Shown here piece after piece: positions 1 through 4,446 of a stretch of DNA of 5,320 bases (position 1 is its first letter; each line of letters opens with the position of its first letter). Location: the NCBI GenBank assembly GCA_016295795.1, contig JAEDKN010000047.1, positions 1-5,320 on the forward strand, given 5' to 3'. The notes below the pieces were generated by a model. It was not told the origin of the DNA, did no database searches, and worked only from the letters and a program-made list of their open reading frames with translations. The position numbers and the translations under genes were made by a program. This stretch comes from Bacilli bacterium (GTDB lineage Bacteria; Bacillota_I; Bacilli_A; RF39; UBA660).

Positions 1-668
1 CTTATACCATATTTATCGCTTACTATATTCGTTATATTACCTATAACAATCCCACTTGGATATACATCACTAAGTCCACTTGTCACTACAGATTTATCTG
101 TTTCTTTTTCTAAATCTATATCATTATCTATACCTTTTATTACAAGCATATTATTTTCTATTTCTAAAATCTTATAAATGTATGTTTCTCCGTATTTTAT
201 TTTCACTGATATTTTGTTATTATTATCCGTACTCGTTATTAATTTAACAACAGAAGTATTATTAGTTATACTGGTTATTTTCCCAATTAATCCTTCACTA
301 ACTACTACTGCCATTCCTATATCTATTCCATCTTTTTTTCCTTTGTTTATAACCATAGAATCCAGCCAATACGAATGATTTCTCTCTATTATAGTAGCAT
401 TTATTTTTTTAAACTCACTGAGGCTATTATCTATTTTAGTTAATTTTTTTAATTCCTTATTTTCGCTAACCAACTCTTCGTTAATTGATTTTCCAACAAT
501 ATCTGTATTATTATTACTTATTGTATAGAATGGTTTATATACAATGTCTCTCAATGTTTTAAAACTAATAGTAATTTCCCTATTCAAGCTAAAATATAAA
601 ACCAAAAAAAAGACTATTATAATAGTAAGTATAAATAATATTTTATATCCGTTTTTCTTTTTCTTCAT
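1..668 (-). CDS. mreC: Rod shape-determining protein MreC (3' end cut by window edge)
   Basis: MreC is a membrane-anchored scaffold of the elongasome that links cytoplasmic MreB to the wall-synthesis enzymes outside the membrane. The reading frame is open from the ATG at 668 to base 1 and gives 222 residues; full MreC is usually about 280, so roughly the last fifth is missing. Visible parts: a lysine-rich N-terminus (KKKK), one membrane segment at about residues 9-26, a hydrophilic helix likely to form the coiled coil at about 60-90, then the beta-rich domain with the typical NKGKKDGIDIGM stretch (110-119 core), GLIGKI, and YPSGIVIG at 203-210, which matches the family's conserved FPxGIxVG-type motif. 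The start is fixed by GAGGTGA five bases upstream. It is the last visible gene of the SPOR-radC-mreC run and lies 5 bases after radC; mreD would be expected beyond the left edge. Identification rests on my reading of the family pattern. Confidence 0.9.
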   Translation of the reverse strand, partial: MKKKKNGYKILFILTIIIVFFLVLYFSLNREITISFKTLRDIVYKPFYTISNNNTDIVGKSINEELVSENKELKKLTKIDNSLSEFKKINATIIERNHSYWLDSMVINKGKKDGIDIGMAVVVSEGLIGKITSITNNTSVVKLITSTDNNNKISVKIKYGETYIYKILEIENNMLVIKGIDNDIDLEKETDKSVVTSGLSDVYPSGIVIGNITNIVSDKYGI

Positions 669-673
669 ATAAT

Positions 674-680
674 TCACCTC
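674..680 (-). promoter_or_regulatory. mreC ribosome binding site overlapping the radC stop codon
   Basis: On the minus strand GAGGTGA covers the end of the radC frame: the last codons read ATG AGG TGA (Met-Arg-stop), and the same bases form the Shine-Dalgarno sequence of mreC, five bases before its ATG. Ribosomes finishing radC therefore sit on the mreC initiation site, which implies translational coupling and a shared transcript. Confidence 0.85.
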
Positions 681-1360
681 ATAAATAGATCTAAATTCTC
701 TACCATACTATAATAAAGATTATTTCCTATTATAATATGGTCAATAATAGGTATTGCTTGAATCTTACCTATTTCAATTAATTTTTTTGTAAGATCAATA
801 TCTTCCCTTGAAGGATTAACATCACCACTAGGATGATTATGTATACAAATAATACCAGAAGCAGAAGAAAGATATGCATATTTAAAAACCTCTCTTGGAT
901 GTACTAAACTTTTATTAACAGTTCCCATAAATAACAATCTCCTTTCTAAAACTTCATTTTTATTATTTAAATATAGACAATAGAAACATTCTTGATTCTC
1001 GGACATTAATTTATAATTCATAATATTAAAAACATCTCTTGCGTTAGAAATTTTAATTTTATCAGGTTCATTTATTAGATAAATTCTTTTGCCAAGTTCT
1101 ATGGAAGCCAAAATCTCACATGCCTTAGCTATGCCAATGCCCTTAATACTAGTAAGTAGATTTATTCTACAGTCTTTTAATTTTTCAATATTATTAATCT
1201 TATTTAGTATTTCATTTGCCAAGACTTTTACAGATCGCTCTTTAGTACCATTTTTAAGCAAAATAGATAATAATTCTTCATTAGATAGAGAATCAGCTCC
1301 ATAAGTAATTAATCTTTCTCTAGGCCTCTCTTTAGCAGGAATATCTTTAATCATCGTCAT
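674..1360 (-). CDS. radC: RadC family JAB/MPN-domain protein
   Basis: A complete 228-residue RadC (UPF0758), the usual family length. The N-terminus carries the characteristic KDIPAKERPRERL, followed by a helical region with a helix-hairpin-helix-like segment (SIKGIGIAKA, 71-80). The C-terminal JAB/MPN domain has the metalloprotease-type motif HNHPSG (174-179) with the PS..D continuation; H174, H176 and D187 fit H-x-H-x10-D, and E124 in QECF is the likely upstream acid. Despite the name, a DNA-repair role for RadC has not held up and its biochemical function is unsettled. The gene lies 41 bases after the SPOR-like gene and is coupled to mreC. GGTGA lies 4 bases before the ATG at 1360 and 10 bases before a second in-frame ATG at 1354, so the start could be two codons later. 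RadC next to mre genes is common in Firmicutes. Confidence 0.93.
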   Translation of the reverse strand: MTMIKDIPAKERPRERLITYGADSLSNEELLSILLKNGTKERSVKVLANEILNKINNIEKLKDCRINLLTSIKGIGIAKACEILASIELGKRIYLINEPDKIKISNARDVFNIMNYKLMSENQECFYCLYLNNKNEVLERRLLFMGTVNKSLVHPREVFKYAYLSSASGIICIHNHPSGDVNPSREDIDLTKKLIEIGKIQAIPIIDHIIIGNNLYYSMVENLDLFMR

Positions 1361-1401
1361 CTTATCACCAAAGATATTATTACTAACAAAATTTTTATTT
1401 C

Positions 1402-1845
1402 CTAATTAGTTAATACCATTTCTTCATAACTAGACAAAATTACTTTTGATATAGATAATACATCATCACTTTTCGAAACTCCTGATAGTAACACATCATA
1501 TTGCTCTAGATTACTATAAAATTCTTCATTATCTATCATTGCTTCTTTTATATAGAGATTTATCCCCTTATCTTTATATATCTTCTTTATTCTCTTGGCG
1601 TTTTCCATCTTTGTAGTAATTCCAACATATACATAATATTTATCTTCTTTTTCTTCAATAATATAATTTTCTATATCTTTTGTAGAACTTTTCACATTTT
1701 CTAGATTTTTATATACGCCCTGTTGTAGAAAGTAACTATTATTAATTAGTTCTTCTTTATAGTTATATAAACCATACACAGCTTTAGCGGAGAAAAAACC
1801 TATCAATATAGCCAATATAAGTGGAAATACAAATTTAAATTTCAT
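1402..1845 (-). CDS. SPOR-domain-like membrane-anchored protein
   Basis: A 147-residue protein with an N-terminal membrane segment (about residues 5-25, flanked by basic residues) and a presumably extracytoplasmic remainder. Residues 38-100 look like a SPOR domain: YFLQQGVYKNLENVKS, then KYYVYVGITTKMENAKR, then a basic helix and GINLYIKE. SPOR domains bind glycan strands stripped of stem peptides and target proteins to division or sporulation septa. The first beta strand (FLQQGVY) and the YYVYVG strand support this; the match is by eye. I chose the ATG at 1845 because GGTGAT precedes it by 6 bases. The frame can be extended to an ATG at 1926, but that one has no ribosome binding site and would add 27 residues that do not look conserved. 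It heads the minus-strand run with radC and mreC, which fits a cell-wall or septum role. No catalytic residues are evident. Confidence 0.72.
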   Translation of the reverse strand: MKFKFVFPLILAILIGFFSAKAVYGLYNYKEELINNSYFLQQGVYKNLENVKSSTKDIENYIIEEKEDKYYVYVGITTKMENAKRIKKIYKDKGINLYIKEAMIDNEEFYSNLEQYDVLLSGVSKSDDVLSISKVILSSYEEMVLTN

Positions 1846-1847
1846 TT

Positions 1848-1856
1848 TAATCACCA
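1848..1856 (-). promoter_or_regulatory. Ribosome binding site fixing the SPOR-gene start
   Basis: The minus strand reads TTGGTGATTAAA just before the ATG at 1845. GGTGAT is complementary to the 16S 3' end at normal spacing. The alternative upstream ATG at 1926 has only AT-rich sequence in front of it, so this site decides the start. Confidence 0.7.
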
Positions 1857-1946
1857 ATAATATAATAAGACTATATAGCCTAGAAAATTGTCGAAAAAAA
1901 ACTATATATAATTTTATTATTTTCATTAAAACTAATTTAGTTGAAT

Positions 1947-1977
1947 ATTATAAAGTATAGGTATTAATACGCACCAA
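1947..1977 (-). promoter_or_regulatory. Candidate vegetative promoter of the SPOR-radC-mreC run
   Basis: On the minus strand a perfect TATAAT (1952 down to 1947) is preceded by TTGGTG (1977 down to 1972) with a 19-base spacer. The -10 is ideal, but the -35 matches TTGACA at only four positions (TTG and the fifth do not all agree) and the spacer is longer than the preferred 17. In such AT-rich DNA a perfect -10 can occur by chance. The implied leader is about 95 bases. Confidence 0.3.
1961..1970. repeat. 10-base palindrome GTATTAATAC
   Basis: A perfect inverted repeat without spacer lies between the minus-strand TATAAT and the candidate plus-strand -10 of the coat genes. Its position would suit an operator, but it is short and AT-rich and may be chance. 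Confidence 0.3.
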
Positions 1978-1995
1978 GTGATAACTCGTGAATAT

Positions 1996-2004
1996 CTTAT
2001 AATA
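1996..2004 (+). promoter_or_regulatory. Candidate sigma-K-like -10 of the coat gene pair
   Basis: CTTATAATA matches the mother-cell sigma-K -10 pattern CATAnnnTA at all fixed positions but one, and lies 22 bases before the first coat start, leaving a short leader as expected for coat genes. The best -35-like element (CACC, 1972-1975) is 20 bases upstream instead of the usual 16-17. The same bases contain TATAAT (1998-2003), so a sigma-A reading is possible, but no -35 is visible at 17 bases. Coat genes of this family are normally late mother-cell genes. Confidence 0.25.
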
Positions 2005-2026
2005 GAAAAAGAAAAGGAGTGATGAT

Positions 2027-2443
2027 ATGACAGAATCAAATAATAAATGTTGCTTTGGGAAAATATTGAAACTTATTGAAAAATTACAAAGAAGTTGTGA
2101 ATGTGATCAAACAATAGATAATACTTGTCTTAAACCTTTTTTAGGAACGTCTTGCAACTTTGAGTGCTTTAATACTAGACCGGTTACTTTCTATGGATGT
2201 GATAACAATTTAATTAGTATAGACTATAGTACTGTAATAAATGGAGAAACACTATCAGGAACTAGTAGCATATTTCGTGTTGAAAAAGTTGAAGGATGTT
2301 GCGTTATAGTTAGTATTTTAATTCCTAATCCGGATACAGAAAATACAAATAGGCCTTATGTTACAACCAACCAAACAGCAATAATTAATTTAGATTGTGT
2401 ATGTGCTCTAAAATGCTTAGGCGATACAATCGTCGACTTATAG
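2027..2443 (+). CDS. CotZ/CotY-like spore coat protein, first of two tandem copies
   Basis: A 138-residue cysteine-rich protein of the spore coat CotY/CotZ (ExsY) type, which cross-links and self-assembles into the outer crust or exosporium layer of spores. It has 13 cysteines (8, 9, 24, 26, 34, 43, 47, 58, 91, 92, 124, 126, 130). Family-like parts are an N-terminal helix (KILKLIEKLQRS), the block C34..PFLG..CFNTRP (34-52), FRVEKVEGCC (83-92; the FRVE..d.CC strand is typical of CotZ), and DCVCALKCLGDT (123-134), similar to the C-terminal CxCxxxCLxDT of the family. There is no signal peptide, as expected for a protein made in the mother cell. AAGGAG, seven bases before the ATG, continues as GTGAT, giving near-perfect 16S complementarity and implying high expression. 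A second copy follows after 16 bases. Length is slightly below the Bacillus proteins. Exact CotY versus CotZ assignment is not possible by eye. Confidence 0.85.
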   Translation: MTESNNKCCFGKILKLIEKLQRSCECDQTIDNTCLKPFLGTSCNFECFNTRPVTFYGCDNNLISIDYSTVINGETLSGTSSIFRVEKVEGCCVIVSILIPNPDTENTNRPYVTTNQTAIINLDCVCALKCLGDTIVDL

Positions 2444-2459
2444 GAAAGGAGGATAAATT

Positions 2460-2873
2460 ATGTGTAATGGAAGTAACAAAGAAAATAGTGAATGCTTAGC
2501 AGAGATACTTGAAACCATTTTATCTTTACAACAAGCAAGAAATGAATCATGTGATGATAATACTTGTTCACGACCATTTCTAGGGCCTTCAAACAACATA
2601 GTCTGCTTTAATACTAGGCCATTAAATTTATATAGTTGTTGTAATAACGTTCTTTGGAGAATACCTTTTACTCTAAATGGTACATCTAGTACTAGTACTG
2701 TTTTTAGAATCGAAAATTTAGACGATGAATGTGCTACATTTAGGGTATTAGCAAACAATCCAGATACAACCTCAATGTTCCCTTATGTTGCAACTGAAGA
2801 TTTCTTTACTATTAGACTTAGTTGTATTGGCGCTTTAAAATGCTTGGGAGATACAAATGTCACAGGAGTATAA
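2460..2873 (+). CDS. CotZ/CotY-like spore coat protein, second tandem copy
   Basis: A 137-residue paralogue of the preceding gene, with 10 cysteines (2, 12, 31, 36, 49, 60, 61, 91, 122, 128). Shared blocks are C36..PFLG.S.N..CFNTRP...Y.C.NN (36-63; 17 of 28 residues identical to the first copy by my alignment), FRIENLDDEC (82-91), NPDT (100-103), and SCIGALKCLGDTNV (121-134; 10 of 14 identical). The first copy's CC pair at 91-92 is a single C91 here, and its CVC at the C-terminus becomes CIG, so the disulfide pattern would differ. It probably forms a mixed or separate disulfide-linked layer of the spore coat or exosporium. AAAGGAGG lies seven bases before the ATG. The 16-base gap to the first gene and the terminator directly after it imply a two-gene operon. 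No membrane or secretion signal is present. Confidence 0.85.
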   Translation: MCNGSNKENSECLAEILETILSLQQARNESCDDNTCSRPFLGPSNNIVCFNTRPLNLYSCCNNVLWRIPFTLNGTSSTSTVFRIENLDDECATFRVLANNPDTTSMFPYVATEDFFTIRLSCIGALKCLGDTNVTGV

Positions 2874-2885
2874 ATAAAAAACAAA

Positions 2886-2922
2886 AAAAATATAGCTTGA
2901 TTTTTAATTAAGCTATATTTTT
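2886..2922. terminator. Bidirectional intrinsic terminator between the cot pair and the 93-aa gene
   Basis: A 17-pair stem with a 3-base loop: A-tract, TATAGCTTGATT, TTT, AATTAAGCTATA, T-tract (one G-T pair, core GC pairs around 2895-2896/2912-2913). It lies 12 bases after the second cot stop and ends 10 bases before the stop of the minus-strand gene. The flanking A and T runs give a U-tail on either strand, so it should end both convergent transcripts. Confidence 0.88.
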
Positions 2923-2932
2923 ATAATACAAA

Positions 2933-3214
2933 TTAATAAACTACTTTTATAGATTTTATATCTTTTAGTTTAATTTTTTTATTGTTTGAAGTTAGTATAT
3001 GGTCTTTTACTTTACTGACTATTTTTGTTTGAATTGTTCCATCATTAGTCTCTATGTTAACTGGTGTATTAAATATGTATTCACCATCTATATCCCAATT
3101 CTCTTTAATTGAATTTTCTTTTTGAGTATCCAATGTAGAATAAAAGATTTTTTTATTATTGTTAATAGGTCCATAATTTGTATTTTTGAAAATACTTGGT
3201 AATTTTTTATCCAT
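2933..3214 (-). CDS. Small hypothetical protein, 93 aa
   Basis: I do not recognise a named family. The N-terminal third is polar and asparagine/lysine-rich (MDKKLPSIFKN, then NNNKKIFYS), a pattern I associate loosely with short uncharacterised clostridial proteins, unverified. The C-terminal half (about 48-93) alternates hydrophobic and polar residues as in a small beta barrel: VNIETNDGTIQTKIV, DHILTSNNKKIKLKDI, KSIKVVY. The repeated 'dG.....I' and 'D.I...n.K.I.L.dI..I' layout recalls SH3-like or PRC-barrel-like folds. There are no cysteines, signal peptide or membrane segment, so it is probably cytoplasmic. The ATG at 3214 is preceded by GAGAGAGTGAT, a moderate ribosome binding site. It shares a terminator with the coat genes and is divergent from the SEDS gene. 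A sporulation role is possible from context only. Confidence 0.7.
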   Translation of the reverse strand: MDKKLPSIFKNTNYGPINNNKKIFYSTLDTQKENSIKENWDIDGEYIFNTPVNIETNDGTIQTKIVSKVKDHILTSNNKKIKLKDIKSIKVVY

Positions 3215-3295
3215 ATTATCACTCTCTCAATATTATTTTATGTTTTTCATAAATAAAAATTACTGATTTTATCATAATAATAACAGGTGAATAAA
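3215..3295. promoter_or_regulatory. Divergent promoter region for the 93-aa gene and the SEDS gene
   Basis: Eighty AT-rich bases must hold the starts of both units. On the minus strand CATAAAATA (3242 down to 3234) fits the sigma-K -10 CATAnnnTA exactly and the sigma-E -10 CATACAnT with one mismatch; the best sigma-E-like -35 (GTAATTT, 14 bases upstream) has two mismatches. On the plus strand CATAATA (3273-3279) fits the sigma-F/G -10 CATnnTA, with AAATA (3251-3255) 17 bases upstream against GnATA. No good sigma-A pair is visible. Such matches arise easily in this composition, so these are hints. Confidence 0.3.
3285..3290 (+). promoter_or_regulatory. Ribosome binding site that decides the SEDS gene start
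   Basis: AGGTGA lies five bases before the ATG at 3296. An automatic caller may choose the GTG at 3287, but that GTG is inside this Shine-Dalgarno sequence and would need another site further upstream, where only AT-rich sequence is seen. The start at 3296 removes three residues. Confidence 0.75.
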
Positions 3296-4420
3296 ATGTT
3301 ACAAAAAAAAATTAAAATTGATAAAACACTTCTTTTTTGTATGTTGATTTTTACCATAGTTAGTTTGATTAGCATCTACTCTGCATCTATGTATTTATCT
3401 AAAACTTTAGGAAATCTTGTACTAAAGCAAGCTCTTTGGTATTTAGTAGGATTCTTCTTAATTTTTTTGGTTTTTAAATTTAAACTCTCATTTTTTATAA
3501 AAATCGCACCATATATTTATTTATTAAATAATATTCTGCTTTTAGGACTGTTATTTTTTGCACCAGAAATCAATGGAAGTAAATGTTGGTACGTTATAAA
3601 TGGTTTTGGAAGTTTTCAACCCAGTGAATTTATGAAAATAAGTTTAATACTTATGGAAGTTTACACTGTAGAAAAATTCAAAAGGAAACATACAGAAATG
3701 AATGCTAAAAATGAATTAAAACTAATTTTATTAATTGGAATAATATTTTTAATTCCTACAATTCTTACTTTTTTAGAACCAGATACCGGTGCAGTTATAA
3801 TATATTTTATAATAACTATTTTTATTTTATTTATAAGTGGAATAAGGTTTAGATGGTTCTTAGGAGTTGGATTATTCGCAGTCATAATTTTATCGATATT
3901 TTTCGGAATATATTTTTTTAAACAAGAAACTTTTATAAAAGTATTTGGAAGTGATTTCTTCTATAGGATAGATAGAGTAATAAATTGGCAAAATGGAAGT
4001 GGAATGCAACTAGAAAATTCTTTAGCAGCAATTGGTTCTAGTGGATTTTTAGGACATGGTTTTAATAACACCCCATTATATTTTCCAGAAGCTGGAACGG
4101 ACTTTATTTTTACAGTCTTTGCATCAAATTTTGGATTAGTAGGTTCCGTTTTACTAATTTTGTTTATATTGTTTTTTGATTTACATTTAATAAAAATAGG
4201 AATGGATACCAAAAATAAAACTCATAAATATATTATCGCGGGAATAATCGCAATACTTATATACCAACAGGTACAAAACATATCTATGACTATAGGACTG
4301 CTTCCTATAACTGGTATTACCCTTCCATTTATTAGTTATGGTGGTAGTAGTCTACTTGCTTATATGGTTCTAATTGGATTTTGCATGTATATATATAACG
4401 AAAAAGAATTAGAAAATTAA
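3296..4420 (+). CDS. SEDS-family peptidoglycan polymerase (FtsW/RodA/SpoVE type)
   Basis: A 374-residue polytopic membrane protein with about ten hydrophobic segments and no signal peptide. SEDS proteins polymerise lipid II into glycan strands and work with a class B penicillin-binding protein. Visible family signatures: SIYSAS in the first segment (26-31), GSKCWY (94-99), SFQPSEFMKI (106-115, with the conserved E111 and K114), EPDTGA (161-166), NSLAAIGSSGFLGHG (241-255), PEAGTDFIFTV (264-274) with D269 as the probable catalytic aspartate, NFGLVGS (278-284), and the C-terminal LPFISYGGSS (343-352). The lone GSKCWY in place of the usual GS/A-R-RW is a minor deviation. The short length without long tails and the TDFIF motif suit RodA or a sporulation paralogue as well as FtsW, so I give no symbol. 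No penicillin-binding partner is visible. It is divergent from the 93-aa gene and convergent with the glycosyltransferase. Confidence 0.92.
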   Translation: MLQKKIKIDKTLLFCMLIFTIVSLISIYSASMYLSKTLGNLVLKQALWYLVGFFLIFLVFKFKLSFFIKIAPYIYLLNNILLLGLLFFAPEINGSKCWYVINGFGSFQPSEFMKISLILMEVYTVEKFKRKHTEMNAKNELKLILLIGIIFLIPTILTFLEPDTGAVIIYFIITIFILFISGIRFRWFLGVGLFAVIILSIFFGIYFFKQETFIKVFGSDFFYRIDRVINWQNGSGMQLENSLAAIGSSGFLGHGFNNTPLYFPEAGTDFIFTVFASNFGLVGSVLLILFILFFDLHLIKIGMDTKNKTHKYIIAGIIAILIYQQVQNISMTIGLLPITGITLPFISYGGSSLLAYMVLIGFCMYIYNEKELEN

Positions 4421-4446
4421 TCTTGATTAACTCTAATTCTTTTTTT
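4401..4446. terminator. Bidirectional terminator formed by the ends of two convergent genes
   Basis: A 12-pair outer stem (AAAAAGAATTAG, 4401-4412, with CTAATTCTTTTT, 4433-4444), an internal bulge, and an inner TTAAT/ATTAA stem over a CTTG loop (4418-4431). A T-run follows on the plus strand and an A-run precedes, giving a U-tail in both directions. The left arm lies in the last codons of the SEDS gene and the right arm contains the glycosyltransferase stop codon. The outer stem is almost all A-T, so it is weaker than the 2886-2922 hairpin. Confidence 0.75.

Larger units (their letters stand above)
1846..2026. other. Divergent intergenic region between SPOR-like gene and coat genes
   Basis: About 180 AT-rich bases separate the minus-strand SPOR-radC-mreC run from the plus-strand cot pair, so both transcription units should start here. 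Candidate elements are listed separately: a minus-strand TATAAT, a plus-strand sigma-K-like -10 and a 10-base palindrome. No open frame in the region looks like a gene apart from the unsupported upstream extension of the SPOR gene. Confidence 0.7.

Noticed and set aside
178..378. Plus-strand 66-codon open frame
   Set aside because: It lies wholly within mreC on the other strand, has no ribosome binding site, and its hydrophobic make-up is what an AT-rich antisense frame gives.
1089..1304. Plus-strand 71-codon open frame
   Set aside because: Antisense shadow of the clearly real radC, with no initiation signal.
1846..1926. N-terminal extension of the SPOR-like gene
   Set aside because: No ribosome binding site before the ATG at 1926, whereas GGTGAT precedes the ATG at 1845 at proper spacing.
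2438..2758. Minus-strand 106-codon open frame overlapping both cot genes
   Set aside because: Antisense to the well-supported second cot gene, with no ribosome binding site and no recognisable domain.
2027..2873. Possibility that the cysteine-rich tandem proteins are metallothionein-like or secreted toxins
   Set aside because: No signal peptide, and the FR.E...CC and C-terminal ALKCLGDT blocks fit the CotY/CotZ coat family better.
3661..4212. Two minus-strand open frames of 74 and 83 codons
   Set aside because: Both are antisense to conserved SEDS motifs and lack initiation signals.
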